Source of the DNA: CALMEC01 sp963777565
Lineage (GTDB): Bacteria; Actinomycetota; Thermoleophilia; Miltoncostaeales; Miltoncostaeaceae
Assembly: GCA_963777565.1 (NCBI GenBank)
Contig: CAVZQZ010000006.1
Location: forward strand, 1 to 64,000
Direction of reading: 5' to 3'
DNA length: 64,000 nucleotides
The notes under the pieces were generated by a model. It worked only from the letters and a program-made list of their open reading frames with translations. It was not told the DNA's origin and did no database searches. Numbering within the stretch: the stretch's first letter is position 1; each line of letters starts with the position of its first letter. The translations under genes and the position numbers were made by a program. Below are positions 52,277-61,021 of the stretch, in pieces.

Positions 52277-53694
52277 GTTGCGCGGCCACCTTTCTTCTTG
52301 GGTGCGGGCGAGTCGGGGGTCCAGAGCCCACCTTCGGGCACCTTCGGTTCCCCCGCCTTCTCGGGCGTCCAGAGCTGTTCGCGCGCCTCGGCGAGCCCGA
52401 CGGTGATTGCGTTGTTGTTCTCGATGAGGAAGTCCACTGCCTTGCGCATCACCAGGTCGTCGCGAAGCGTGTCGTACCCGTCCGCCTTGCGGAGCTCTGC
52501 AAGCAGGACGTCGGGGTCTCGGCCGGCGGCCAGAGCATCATTTCGGACCTGGGCCTCGACTTCCTCGTCGGTGACCGTGATCGACTCGGCTTCCGCCACG
52601 GCCTCGACCACGAGCTCGCGCTTGATGGCCATCTCGGCGTCGGGCGAGAGGTCGGCGCGGGTCTCGTCGAGGGTGCGCCCGGTCGCGCGCAGGTAGTCGG
52701 CGAGCGTCATGCCCTGCGGGAGGCGGTGCGCCGTCTCATGGAGGATGCCGTCGACCCGGTTCCTGACCATCACCGCCGGCACCTCGACGGTCGCCCCGGC
52801 GACGGCGCGGTCGATCGCCGCGCGGCGGAAGAGCTCGTCGACCTCGTCCTGGGCGGCCTTCTGGAGCCGGGCGGTGATGTCGTAGCGCAGCTCCTCGATC
52901 GTGTCGAACTCGCTCACCTGGACGGCGAGCGCGTCGTCGAACTCGGGAAGGACCTTGGCCTGAACGCCCTTCGCGGTAACCGTGTACTCCACGGTCTTGC
53001 CCGACAGCTCACCGCGCCCATCGGTCTCCGGATAGTCGACGGGGAACGTCTTGGTGTCGCCGGCGCTCATCCCGACGAGCTGGTCGGAGAAGCCGCCGAC
53101 GAGCCGCGCACCCCCGATCTCGACGAGGTAGTCGCGCGCAGTGGCGCTCGCGAGGGGCTCGCCGTCGACGGTGCCGTCGAAGTCGACGGTCACGAAGTCA
53201 CCGTGCTCAGCGGGCCGCTCCACGGCCTCGAGCCTGGCCACCATCTCGCGCAGCCGGTCGAGCTCGGCCTCGAGGGCACCGTCCTCGACCGTCGGCTCGC
53301 CCTTGGCGACGTCCAGCCCCTTGTACGGGCCGAGCACGGCCTTGGGGCGCAACTGCACCGTTGCCGTGAAGCTGAAGCCCGCGTCGCCCGGGGGCGCCTC
53401 GGGGAGGTCGACGTCGGGGTCGTCGACGGGCCGGAGCCCCTGGTCGGCGACCGCCTGCATGTACCACTCCGCGAGGGAGTCGCGGAGCATCTGGTCGATG
53501 ACCGCGTCGCGGCCGTAGCGCTGGATGACGATATGCGAGGGGACCTTGCCGGGTCGGAAGCCCGGGACGCGGATCTCGCGGGACAGGCGGCGGACAGTGC
53601 GGTCCATCTTCTTGTCGACCTCGTCCTTGGCCACCGCGACGTCGAGTCGGACGCGGTTGTCCTCGAGCGGGACGACCTCTGCTGTTATCGCCAT
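52273..53694 (-). CDS. tig: Trigger factor chaperone
   Basis: A ribosome-bound folding chaperone and PPIase, 473 residues. Ribosome-binding signature SREIRVPGFRPGKVPSHIVI (residues ~37-56), FKBP-like domain (HGDFVTVDFDGTVDGEPLA, GGARLVGGFSDQLVGMSAGD, KTFPVDYP), then the helical C-terminal chaperone domain (EELRYDITARLQKAAQDEVD). A proline/lysine-rich tail of ~30 residues ends PAPKKKGGRAT. ATG 53694 (MAITAEVVPLEDNRV) is the natural start; the frame stays open further but only through antisense of tRNA-Leu. Confidence 0.96.
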   Translation of the reverse strand: MAITAEVVPLEDNRVRLDVAVAKDEVDKKMDRTVRRLSREIRVPGFRPGKVPSHIVIQRYGRDAVIDQMLRDSLAEWYMQAVADQGLRPVDDPDVDLPEAPPGDAGFSFTATVQLRPKAVLGPYKGLDVAKGEPTVEDGALEAELDRLREMVARLEAVERPAEHGDFVTVDFDGTVDGEPLASATARDYLVEIGGARLVGGFSDQLVGMSAGDTKTFPVDYPETDGRGELSGKTVEYTVTAKGVQAKVLPEFDDALAVQVSEFDTIEELRYDITARLQKAAQDEVDELFRRAAIDRAVAGATVEVPAVMVRNRVDGILHETAHRLPQGMTLADYLRATGRTLDETRADLSPDAEMAIKRELVVEAVAEAESITVTDEEVEAQVRNDALAAGRDPDVLLAELRKADGYDTLRDDLVMRKAVDFLIENNNAITVGLAEAREQLWTPEKAGEPKVPEGGLWTPDSPAPKKKGGRAT

Positions 53695-53705
53695 TGGTGT
53701 GTGAA

Positions 53706-53787
53706 TGCGGGTGAGAGGATTTGAACCTCCACGGGTTGCCCCACTAGGACCTAAACCTAGCGCGTCTGCCAATTCCGCCACACCCGC
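53706..53787 (-). tRNA. tRNA-Leu(TAG)
   Basis: Minus strand, class II tRNA of 82 nt: acceptor GCGGGTG/CACCCGC, D-arm with GGCAGACGC, anticodon arm CTAGG-TTTAGGT-CCTAG (anticodon TAG), long variable arm TGGGGCAACCCG, T-arm GAGG-TTCAAAT-CCTC, discriminator A. Twelve nt upstream of tig. Confidence 0.95.
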
Positions 53788-53807
53788 GAGGTGTGTCGGT
53801 CCTCAGG

Positions 53808-53881
53808 GGTGAACGGAGGGACTCGAACCCTCGGCCGCCTGGACCACAACCAGGAGCTCTACCAACTGAGCTACGTTCACC
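53808..53881 (-). tRNA. tRNA-His(GTG)
   Basis: Minus strand: acceptor GTGAACG/CGTTCAC with the extra G-1 opposite C73 typical of tRNA-His. Anticodon arm CCTGG-TTGTGGT-CCAGG (anticodon GTG), T-arm GAGGG-TTCGAGT-CCCTC. Twenty nt upstream of tRNA-Leu, probably co-transcribed. Confidence 0.95.
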
Positions 53882-53990
53882 ACGGCTGCCGGACGGGCCC
53901 GGCGCGCCGATGATAGCGCACCCGTCTGCGCGGCTCGGCCCGGGTCGCCGTCCTGCAACGCGCTCGCACGACCGGGGTAGCCTGGCGCGC

Positions 53991-54347
53991 ATGGGCCTCG
54001 TGCGACGCCGTCGAGACGACTGGAACTGGGACGGCGTTGAGCCGACGGCGTACGCCTCGGGCGCGGAGCGTCACGTGCTGGTGGGACGCGGCGACGGCGC
54101 GGGGCAGGTGGAGCTTCGCTACTTCCGGATCCCCGTGGGCGGCGCGTCGGCGTTCGAGCACCACCCGCACGAGCACGCGATCCTGGTGCTCCACGGCCGG
54201 GCGGAGGTGACGCTCGGAGACCTGGTGGAGACGGTCGGGCCGGGGGACGCGGTGTTCGTCGCGTCGAACGAGCCGCACCAGCTCCGGACGCTGGGCGTCG
54301 AGCCGCTCGGCTTCATCTGCACCGCGCTGGCCGATCGCGGGCGGTGA
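53991..54347 (+). CDS. Cupin-domain protein
   Basis: 118 residues from ATG 53991. The cupin core is RYFRIPVGGASAFEHHPHEH (metal-type HxHxxxxHE-like cluster), AILVLHGRAEVTLGDLVETV, GPGDAVFVASNEPHQLRTLG (second His). A small metal-binding beta-barrel, possibly a sensor or isomerase. Divergent from the tRNA pair. No partner gene on the same strand. Substrate unknown. Confidence 0.75.
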   Translation: MGLVRRRRDDWNWDGVEPTAYASGAERHVLVGRGDGAGQVELRYFRIPVGGASAFEHHPHEHAILVLHGRAEVTLGDLVETVGPGDAVFVASNEPHQLRTLGVEPLGFICTALADRGR

Positions 54348-54381
54348 CGTCGGGACCGTGCGGCCCGTGGCGGTTTCGTGT

Positions 54382-54627
54382 TTAGCGGATCCAGACGGCG
54401 TACTTGACGCCGGACCACTTGATGCCGCGTGACGGGGTCGGGATCCACACCGCCGGCTTTGCGACGGCGGGCTGGGAGATGACCGGGGCGATGGACCCGA
54501 CCGGGCTGACGGGCTTCGGCGCGACGGTGCGGGGCGCGCTGCGAAGCGCGTTGGTGTCCTTCGCGACGGCGGGAGCTGCACCGACGGCGAGGACTGCGAC
54601 TGCGATTGCGATGCTCGTTCGACGCAC
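54382..54627 (-). CDS. Small secreted protein, AVWIR-ending paralogue 1
   Basis: 81 residues from GTG 54627 with GGAGG 8 nt upstream. The signal peptide is MRRTSIAIAVAVLAVGAAPAVA. The mature part is short, proline/serine-rich (KDTNALRSAPRTVAPKPVSP) and ends RGIKWSGVKYAVWIR. It is a tandem paralogue of the next gene, sharing signal peptide, the xALRSxPRT segment and the GIKW...AVWIR end. The mature ~59 residues have no cysteines. Exported; function unknown. Confidence 0.65.
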   Translation of the reverse strand: MRRTSIAIAVAVLAVGAAPAVAKDTNALRSAPRTVAPKPVSPVGSIAPVISQPAVAKPAVWIPTPSRGIKWSGVKYAVWIR

Positions 54628-54741
54628 GGTACGGACCTCCGAAACCCCTGAAAATTGCCTACGTGGTCGTTATCGGCGGGCGCGAGATCCCGCTTGAGCG
54701 GGCACTTGTAATGAGTTTGTGAGTCGCCTGCGGAAGTTCCC

Positions 54742-54978
54742 CTACCGGATCCAGACCGCGGTCCGGATCCCGCGCGTGATCCACTTGATGCCGGGGCGCA
54801 CCGTCGGCCGCGTAACCGGCGCGACGGGCACCGCCGCGCGTGGACCGGTTGGCGGAGTGAACTTGGCGGGCGTCGGCGTCCGCGGGCTCGAACGCAGCGC
54901 GGTCTCGCGCTTGGCTGCGACCGCCGGCGTCGCGGCGACGAGGGCCCCGACGGCGACGGCTATCCATCTGCTTCCCAC
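54742..54978 (-). CDS. Small secreted protein, AVWIR-ending paralogue 2
   Basis: 78 residues from GTG 54978 with GGAG at good spacing. Signal peptide MGSRWIAVAVGALVAATPAVAA, then KRETALRSSPRTPTPAKFTP and an end GIKWITRGIRTAVWIR. It is clearly related to the gene 114 nt downstream (same size, same order of motifs). Upstream, 54979-55227 has no recognisable gene. A longer frame exists upstream of 54978 but does not look coding. No known family comes to mind. Confidence 0.6.
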   Translation of the reverse strand: MGSRWIAVAVGALVAATPAVAAKRETALRSSPRTPTPAKFTPPTGPRAAVPVAPVTRPTVRPGIKWITRGIRTAVWIR

Positions 54979-55227
54979 GTGAATCTCCAAAGGGCGAGTT
55001 TGTTCCGAGTCCCGTATCGGCAGACGACCACGACCCCTTCCCGCCCATCGGGGAAGGATTTTGTGAATCCCAAGGGATCGCCGTCTCCGAAAGAGCGCAC
55101 ACATTCCGCGGGAGACGGACTGGAACCGAGGCGTACGGGAGGCGCCTCCGCCCACGAGTCGAGAGTAGCAGCGGCGTGACCGGCCGCTCCACCCCTCCCA
55201 CACAAGCTTTACATCGCTGGGGGGTGC

Positions 55228-56247
55228 TCACGCGCCCCGCGGCGTGCCCTCCACGACGACCTTCATCGCCTCCCCCGACGCGGCGAGCCGGTAGGCCTCG
55301 CCGGCTGCCTCGAGCGGCACCCGGTGGGAGATGACCGAGTCGGGTTCGATGAGTCCCGCGGCCAGCATGCCGAGTGCCTCGCGCGTGTCGGTCGGCCCGG
55401 CCGAGTACGTGGACTGCAGCGTGACCTCGCGGAAGAACACTGCGCCGAGGTCGAGCGGCACGAGTTCGCCCGGCTCGGTCGGGGCAAACAGCTGGACGAC
55501 GCCGGCGGGCCCCGCCATGTGCAGCGACTCGGCGATCGCGCCGTGGTGGTGAGTGCAGACGAAGACCTGGTCGGCGAGTTCGCCGCCGAGGGCCTCGAGA
55601 ACCGCGTCGGCGCCCAAGCCGTCGGGGGTGATCGCCCCGACCCGGTGCGCGATCGCGCGGCGATCCGGGTGCGGCTCGAGTGCGACGACCTCTGCGGCCC
55701 CGAGGGCCTTCGCCACTTGGATCTCCAGGAGCCCCATCGACCCCGCCCCCACCACCGCGACGCGTGACCCGGCGGTCACGCCGGCCATCCGCTGCCCGCG
55801 GACGATGCACGCCACCGGCTCGATGAGGGTGGCGGCCACGTCGTCGAGCTCGTCGGGGATCACGAGCACGTCGGCGTCGACGTTCGCCCGGGGGACCCGG
55901 ATGTACTCCGCGAGCCCGCCCGGGTCGATCCGCGTCGCGCGAAACGTCTCGCAGAGCGTGTGGCGTCCCGCCCGGCACAGACGGCACTCGAAGCACGGCA
56001 CGTGGTGATGCACGAACACGCGCTCGCCCGCGGTGAACGGGGCGCCGGCCCCGACCTCCACCACCTCGCCGACGGGCTCGTGGCCGAGCACCACGGGCGC
56101 GCGCCGATCCTGGTACCAGGTCATCAGGTCGCTGCCGCACAGCCCGCAGGCGCGCATACGCACCAGAAGCTCCCCGTCCCGGATGTCGGGCGTCGGCACG
56201 TCTTCCACCGTGAGCCTGCCGCCGCCGTGGTACATCGCCGCCCGCAT
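55228..56247 (-). CDS. Zinc-dependent MDR dehydrogenase (sorbitol/threonine dehydrogenase-like)
   Basis: 339 residues. MRACGLCGSDLMTWYQ and LGHEPVGEVVEVGAG hold the catalytic zinc Cys and His-Glu. VPCFECRLCRAGRHTLCETF is the structural zinc four-cysteine loop. The Rossmann domain has VAVVGAGSMGLLEIQVAKAL, with EPHPDRRAIA after it suggesting NAD(H) preference. An alcohol or polyol is oxidised; the exact substrate is not inferable. Divergent from the next gene, with start codons 40 nt apart, so the two share a promoter region. Confidence 0.85.
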   Translation of the reverse strand: MRAAMYHGGGRLTVEDVPTPDIRDGELLVRMRACGLCGSDLMTWYQDRRAPVVLGHEPVGEVVEVGAGAPFTAGERVFVHHHVPCFECRLCRAGRHTLCETFRATRIDPGGLAEYIRVPRANVDADVLVIPDELDDVAATLIEPVACIVRGQRMAGVTAGSRVAVVGAGSMGLLEIQVAKALGAAEVVALEPHPDRRAIAHRVGAITPDGLGADAVLEALGGELADQVFVCTHHHGAIAESLHMAGPAGVVQLFAPTEPGELVPLDLGAVFFREVTLQSTYSAGPTDTREALGMLAAGLIEPDSVISHRVPLEAAGEAYRLAASGEAMKVVVEGTPRGA

Positions 56248-56286
56248 CCGCCGCGATCCTAGTCCCGGCCTGGCAGGATTGCCCCC

Positions 56287-57256
56287 ATGCTCGCCGTTGT
56301 CGCCGCCCGGATCGACCGGGACGATCCGCTCGCCGCCCTCGAACTGCACGATGTTCCGGATCCCTCCCCGCCCGACGGGTGGGAGATCGTCGAGGTGCGG
56401 GCCGCAGCGCTGAACCGCCACGACTGGTGGACCCTGCGCGGCGTCGGCGTGACCGACGACCTGCTGCCGGTCGTGCTCGGTTGCGACGCGGCCGGGGTGA
56501 CGGCGGACGGACGGGAGGTCGTCGTTCACGCCGTCTTGTCGACTGCGGCGCCCGGCGAGGACGAGACGCTCTCACCGGACTTCCACCTGTTGTCCGAGCG
56601 CGGCGTTCCCGGGACGCTCGCGCCGCGCGTCGCGGTGCCGTCGCGCAACCTGGTGCCCAAGCCGCCGTCGCTCACCTTCAGCGAGGCGGCCTGCCTGCCC
56701 GTGGCCTACCTCACCGCCTTCCGCATGCTGTTCACGCGGGCGGGGCTCACGTCCGGTCAGTCGGTGCTGGTGCAGGGCGCGGGCGGCGGCGTGGCGACTG
56801 CGGCGATCGTGCTCGGCGTCGCGGCGGGACTCACGGTGTACGCCACGAGCCGGAGCGAGTCGAAGGGCGCGCGGGCGCTGGCGATCGGCGCCACCGCCGC
56901 GATCGAGCCCGGTGGGCGGCTGCCTGAGCGTGTCGACGCAGTCATGGAGACGGTCGGCAAGGCGACGTGGGACCACTCGCTCAAGTCGCTGCGTCCCGGT
57001 GGCGTGGTCGTGGTGTCGGGTGCGACGACGGGCTCCGACCCACCGGCCGACCTGTCGCGCATCTTCTGGCGGCAGCTGTCGGTGGTCGGCTCCTCGATGG
57101 GCACGCGGGAGGAGCTTGTGGCGCTGTGCGACCTGCTGCAGACCACCGGGGCGCAGACCGGTCATCGATTCGGAGTGGCCGCTCGAACGCGCTCACGAAG
57201 CCTTCGATCGCCTGCTTGCCGACGACCTGTTCGGAAAGGTCGTGGTCATTCCCTAG
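56287..57256 (+). CDS. Zinc-binding alcohol dehydrogenase / quinone oxidoreductase-like MDR, one frameshift
   Basis: About 322 residues. An MDR protein lacking the structural zinc loop: WEIVEVRAAALNRHDWWTLR, VVLGCDAAGVTADGREVV, VPKPPSLTFSEAACLPVAYL and VLVQGAGGGVATAAIVLGVA (NADPH-binding) are like the quinone oxidoreductase group. The frame breaks near 57165: LLQTTGA continues in the next frame as RPVIDSEWPLERAHEAFDRL and LFGKVVVIP, cured by dropping one base. The stop is at 57256. Probably an NADPH-dependent reductase of a quinone or enone. Confidence 0.85.
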
Positions 57257-57307
57257 CGGGGGGACCGCCGCGCTCGCGAGATCGACGCCGGCCCTCTGCG
57301 CGCGGTC

Positions 57308-57943
57308 CTACAGGTTGACGGGGAAGGTCGCCATCCAGCCGAGGGCGCCGAGGAACGCGAGCCACCCCATGCTCAGGACCACGATCTGCGAGCTCTCCGT
57401 GCGCAGCCGAGTGCTGATACCCGCAAAGAAGAGCGCGGTCGCGAACAGGACGACGCACAGCGTGTAGCGGTCGGCGCGCTCGACGCGCGCCTGGGCGACA
57501 CCTGATTCCGCGGCGCCCTTCGCCTCGAGCGCGTCGGCCTCGCGGGTCGCGCTTGACGTGTACTGCGGCATGTCGAACGGCGTCAACGGCGCCTGGGCGT
57601 TCGTGAGCGGCTTCGTCGCGATCCACGCCGTGACGGCCGGCCGGAACTCCGGCCGGAACCGCCGGAAATAGAACGCTGCCAGCCTCGCGTCGCCATTCGA
57701 GTACGCATCGACCCACTGGGTGAACGTCGTGACGTCGACCTGAATCTGGCGGTTCGCGACCCCCGCCACCCGGTTCGCCTCGACCCGTGCCGCGGTGGCC
57801 CGGGTCGCCGCGAGCCCCTGCTCGCTGCGCCAGTGCGCCGCCTGGTACGTCGCCCACGCCGTCGCGACCGCCGCGAGCGCCAGCAGTACGGTCGAGAGGA
57901 CGTCGATCCAGTGCGAACGGCTCGATTTGGCGTCGTCACTCAC
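57308..57943 (-). CDS. Membrane protein (DUF4337-like) partner of DUF4239-like gene
   Basis: 211 residues from GTG 57943, sharing GTGA with the stop of the gene upstream. One N-terminal helix (WIDVLSTVLLALAAVATAWA, with WATYQAAHWRSEQ after it, a pattern seen in DUF4337-type proteins) and two C-terminal helices (YTLCVVLFATALFFAGIS, IVVLSMGWLAFLGALGWMA). The soluble middle (FTQWVDAYSNGDARLAAFYF, RFRPEFRPAVTAWIA) faces one side. The function is unknown. The pairing suggests a membrane complex. Confidence 0.6.
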   Translation of the reverse strand: MSDDAKSSRSHWIDVLSTVLLALAAVATAWATYQAAHWRSEQGLAATRATAARVEANRVAGVANRQIQVDVTTFTQWVDAYSNGDARLAAFYFRRFRPEFRPAVTAWIATKPLTNAQAPLTPFDMPQYTSSATREADALEAKGAAESGVAQARVERADRYTLCVVLFATALFFAGISTRLRTESSQIVVLSMGWLAFLGALGWMATFPVNL

Positions 57944-58767
57944 GCAGCGGGGGCCCCGCTCGCGTCGCACGGGATCCGGAAGTTCCCGGCGGCTTGAATG
58001 CCGACGCCGTCGAGCAGCGTGAGCGTCCGCTCCATCGCCACCGGCCGCAGGCCGCCCACCCCCCGGTGGAACGGCTCGTCGAGGAACGTCAGCAGGAGCA
58101 GCGTCGACGAGATCACCAGGATGACGCCGCCCATCATCGTCGCCTGCACGAACCATGCCTCCGCCGGATCCGCGAAGAACAACATGAAGATGAAGATCAC
58201 CGCCGCGGAGACAAACAGCACGATCCACAGCTGCGCCGGGATCACCCCCTCGGCCCCATGTGTTCGGTCGCTGCGCGCCACCTCGCGGTCGGCGCGGAGG
58301 TCGAGCCACTTCCCGAAGGCAGCCTGCTCGCTCGCACTCTGCGGGTCGACCGTCTGCAATGTCCGGAACATCCTGAGGCCCCAGGGGTTCACGGCGTCGC
58401 CGAGCGTACCCGACTCCAGCCGCGGCCACTCGTCGTTGACGACGTTGCGCGCGTAGCAGACGAGCTCTCCCGAGAGCTGAGCCCGGACACCCGGCGGCAT
58501 AAGCTGCGCCATTTCGAACTGCTGGAACACGAGCTGCGCCTCGGCCTCCGCCCCCGACCGGGACGTGTCGAAGCTCTCGAACGCGAGGAACACCACGAAG
58601 CCCAGGAGCACGGCGAATCCCGTCGCGAGGACGCCGAACACCCCGGCCGCGCGATCGCCATCCTCGAAGTAGCTGCCTTCCGGGGCGACGCGGCGAACGA
58701 GGAGCATCGCGGTGATCGCGATCCCCATCGCGGCCACGACGATGACGGCCGCCCACAGGAGGCTCAT
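57940..58767 (-). CDS. DUF4239-family (bestrophin-like) membrane protein
   Basis: 275 residues starting at 58767 (MSLLWAAVIVVAAMGIAI). Helices at the N-terminus (~1-25 and AGVFGVLATGFAVLLGFVVF), a soluble region with AEAEAQLVFQQFEMAQLMPP and ELVCYARNVVNDEW, and two C-terminal helices (WIVLFVSAAVIFIFMLFF, GGVILVISSTLLLLTFL). The order matches DUF4239, a bestrophin-like ion-channel-type domain. It is likely an integral membrane protein of unknown conductance. It forms an operon with the gene downstream. Confidence 0.75.
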   Translation of the reverse strand: MSLLWAAVIVVAAMGIAITAMLLVRRVAPEGSYFEDGDRAAGVFGVLATGFAVLLGFVVFLAFESFDTSRSGAEAEAQLVFQQFEMAQLMPPGVRAQLSGELVCYARNVVNDEWPRLESGTLGDAVNPWGLRMFRTLQTVDPQSASEQAAFGKWLDLRADREVARSDRTHGAEGVIPAQLWIVLFVSAAVIFIFMLFFADPAEAWFVQATMMGGVILVISSTLLLLTFLDEPFHRGVGGLRPVAMERTLTLLDGVGIQAAGNFRIPCDASGAPAA

Positions 58768-58903
58768 CGTCGCGCTCGCGTGGCGGGGCAGGGAATCGGC
58801 CGCGGAACCATTCCGCGGGAGCCTACCCGGGCGGTGCATGACTGTCGCAGCTTGGCACTGCGTGCACGCAGGACGAGGAGCGCGGGTCAGTGGGACGGCC
58901 AGG

Positions 58904-59599
58904 TCACGTTTCCCGTCGCCGATGACGCTCCCCGCGGGCGACGCCACGCTCGGCCTCCCGGCGTGACAGACCCGACAGCTCGCCGCCGTGGGCATCGAGG
59001 AAGGCGCGGACGATCGCCGGGTCGCGCTTCGCGAGGCTCCGAAGGGCCCATCCGATGGCCTTGCGGACGAAGAAGTCAGGGTGGTCCGCGCGTCGGCGGC
59101 ACGCTGCGAACAGCCAGTTCACGTCGGTGTCCGCGCCCCAACGCTCCTGGTGCAGGATCGCGACGCGCACCAGCCAGAGGTTGTCCGATTCCAGCCAACG
59201 GTCCATGAGTTCGCGACTGCCGTGGTGTGCCCGTACGACCGCTCCGATGGCGACCGCGAGCACGTCGACGGTGTCCCACCAAGACTTCGCAACGACGAGC
59301 CGTTCAAGCGCCGGCAGGTCGTGCGGACCGAGCAGCGTCACGCGGTCGCGCACGAGATCCGCCGCCGCGTACTGGAACTCCCGCTCGTCACGCTCCCAGC
59401 ACCGCTCGGCGAAGCGGATCACGTCGCCGGCGGTGGGCGCCGTAAGCGGTGCGAGCACCCGTCGCTGAATCGCGCGCCGCTCCGGCGCCGGAACGCCGAG
59501 GAACGGGAACTGGTCGCGCATGTACGCGGCCATCTGAGCCGCCCGCTGCGGATCGTGACGCGCGCTGAGTTCCGCGTCGAGCGCGTCGAGGGCAGCCAT
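58904..59599 (-). CDS. DNA alkylation repair protein, AlkD-like
   Basis: About 231 residues, all helical HEAT-like repeats. FPFLGVPAPERRAIQRRVL, EREFQYAAADLVRDRVTLLG, VVAKSWWDTVDVLAVAIGAV (with the conserved WxDxxD), DNLWLVRVAILHQERWGADT and HPDFFVRKAIGWALRSLAKR are typical of AlkC/AlkD glycosylases. These remove positively charged alkyl bases such as 3-methyladenine. ATG 59599 is used; GTG 59617 adds six residues. Not operonic. Confidence 0.85.
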   Translation of the reverse strand: MAALDALDAELSARHDPQRAAQMAAYMRDQFPFLGVPAPERRAIQRRVLAPLTAPTAGDVIRFAERCWERDEREFQYAAADLVRDRVTLLGPHDLPALERLVVAKSWWDTVDVLAVAIGAVVRAHHGSRELMDRWLESDNLWLVRVAILHQERWGADTDVNWLFAACRRRADHPDFFVRKAIGWALRSLAKRDPAIVRAFLDAHGGELSGLSRREAERGVARGERHRRRET

Positions 59600-59700
59600 G
59601 GCCCAGCCCCCGCTCACCAGGTCCGCCGCCTGGGTGGTTGCCGTTCGGCGGATGACGCCCCGCCGACGTCACGAGCCGCGCCGCCACGGGACCGCTCGAC

Positions 59701-59994
59701 ATGGCTGCGTTTCGGAGCTTCGAGGTGCCCGCCGGCGTCGATCGTGTGGAGGCGATCTACGTGAACGGCGTCCGGCAGGTGGAGGGCGTGGACGACCGGG
59801 TCAACGAGCGGCGAATCGTTCTCACCCGCCCCGTGGACCACGAGAAGCTCCTGATCGCGTTCTGCGCGAGCGTCGCGCCGGAGCGCGACGAGGTCGACGC
59901 GATCGTCGTCAACGGGTCGGATCGGCAATCCGTGGCGCCGAGCCCCGCGGGCGCTACTTGGCCCGCTTCAGCGCGGCGACCAGCAGTTCATTGA
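59701..59994 (+). CDS. Small hypothetical protein
   Basis: 97 residues from ATG 59701. RSFEVPAGVDRVEAIYVNGV, RQVEGVDDRVNERRIVLTRP and DEVDAIVVNG suggest a small beta-sandwich. Its last ~14 codons overlap the 3' end of the hydrolase gene on the other strand, which makes its exact end less certain. No motif identifies a function. Composition and codon use look genuine over the first ~75 residues. Confidence 0.45.
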   Translation: MAAFRSFEVPAGVDRVEAIYVNGVRQVEGVDDRVNERRIVLTRPVDHEKLLIAFCASVAPERDEVDAIVVNGSDRQSVAPSPAGATWPASARRPAVH

Positions 59995-60814
59995 CGCGGT
60001 CGGGGATCTCCTGCTGCACCCAGTGGCTCACGCCCGGCAGCCGCTCGACGTGGAGGGGCCCGGCGACCTTCTGCGCGGATCGCTCCAGCAGCACACCGCT
60101 CATGTAGGCGTCGGCCTCGCCCCAGAGGATGGTGGTGGACACCCGTACAGGGGGCAGGTCGGGCGGCGGCTTGAGCCATGTCTCCGGCGGGATGTTCGCC
60201 CGGTAGTAGTCGAGGGCCGCGGTGAGCCGCCCCTCGCGCGCGAGCGCCGCGCAGAACACCTGGCGGTCATCGGGCGGAAACGTACCCGGCGCAGCGGTTT
60301 CGAACACGAAGCTGCGCAGGTTCGCGAAGTCGTCCTTGGCCAGCCACTCCTCCGCGACACCCGCGAACTGGAAGAGCAGCATGTACCAGGCCTTCTGCTG
60401 CTGCTCGGGGATCTGCCGCGCCTCGGCCGATGCGATCGGGTGGGGGCTGTTGAGGATGGTCAGGCTGCGAACGAGCTCCGGCATCCTCGACGCCATGACC
60501 CAGGCGATGCTCCCGCCCCAGTCGTGGCCGACGATGTGGGCCCGCTCGTGCCCCAGCGCCCGGATCAGGCCGACGATGTCGCCCGCGAGCTTGGGCAGGG
60601 CGTAGTCGGCCACCTCCGGCGGGGCGTCTGATTCGCCGTAGCCGCGCAGGTCCGGCGCGACCGCGTGGTACCCGGCGGCAGCGAGCGCCGGAAGCTGGTG
60701 CCGCCACGAGTGCGAGATCTCCGGGAACCCGTGCAGCAGCACGACGAGCTCGCCCGAGCCCTGCTCCTCGATACTGAGGGTCACCTCCCCCACGTCGACG
60801 CGTCGGCGTGCCAT
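59954..60814 (-). CDS. Alpha/beta hydrolase, epoxide hydrolase-like
   Basis: 286 residues. Oxyanion motif LLHGFPEISHSWRHQLPAL, nucleophile Asp98 in IVGHDWGGSIAWVMA, cap domain, and a catalytic His in ERLPGVSHWVQQE near the C-terminus. An Asp nucleophile after GHDWG with HGFPE points to epoxide hydrolase or haloalkane dehalogenase-type chemistry. Start at 60814 (MARRRVDVGEVTLSIEEQG). Divergent from the Crp-type gene; 207 nt between them contain an inverted repeat. Substrate unknown. Confidence 0.85.
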   Translation of the reverse strand: MARRRVDVGEVTLSIEEQGSGELVVLLHGFPEISHSWRHQLPALAAAGYHAVAPDLRGYGESDAPPEVADYALPKLAGDIVGLIRALGHERAHIVGHDWGGSIAWVMASRMPELVRSLTILNSPHPIASAEARQIPEQQQKAWYMLLFQFAGVAEEWLAKDDFANLRSFVFETAAPGTFPPDDRQVFCAALAREGRLTAALDYYRANIPPETWLKPPPDLPPVRVSTTILWGEADAYMSGVLLERSAQKVAGPLHVERLPGVSHWVQQEIPDRVNELLVAALKRAK

Positions 60815-60858
60815 CGGCGGGATCGTACGCAGTCGCGTCGCCGGCCGTGGGCACCTGT

Positions 60859-60893
60859 GGCCGATTGGCCGTCGCGCTCGCGGCCAATTGGCC
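60859..60893. promoter_or_regulatory. Inverted repeat between epoxide hydrolase-like gene and Crp/Fnr gene
   Basis: Arms GGCCGATTGGCCG (60859-60871) and CGGCCAATTGGCC (60881-60893) are reverse complements at 12 of 13 positions around a 9-nt spacer. It lies mid-way in the divergent region. Each arm is itself nearly palindromic around ATTGGCC. A candidate operator for the Crp-type protein. Confidence 0.45.
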
Positions 60894-61021
60894 GACACCT
60901 GCGCGGCCACTCGGTGGCATGCAACCACCGGCCCAATCCCGGCGACGTCCCGCGCAGGGCGGGAGTTCGGCTTTCTCGGTGGTGCGGCTCGGGCTACGAT
61001 CCGGCGGACCCTGGAGGACGG

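Noticed and set aside
53695..53781. N-terminal extension of trigger factor (MAELADALGLGPSGATRGGS)
   Set aside because: It is translated tRNA-Leu sequence; the same spurious peptide is well known upstream of genes following tRNA-Leu.
54979..55227. Riboswitch (such as a c-di-AMP type) upstream of the secreted paralogues
   Set aside because: Some GGGGA and CCGAxxC pieces occur, but the ordered conserved blocks of known riboswitches could not be matched.
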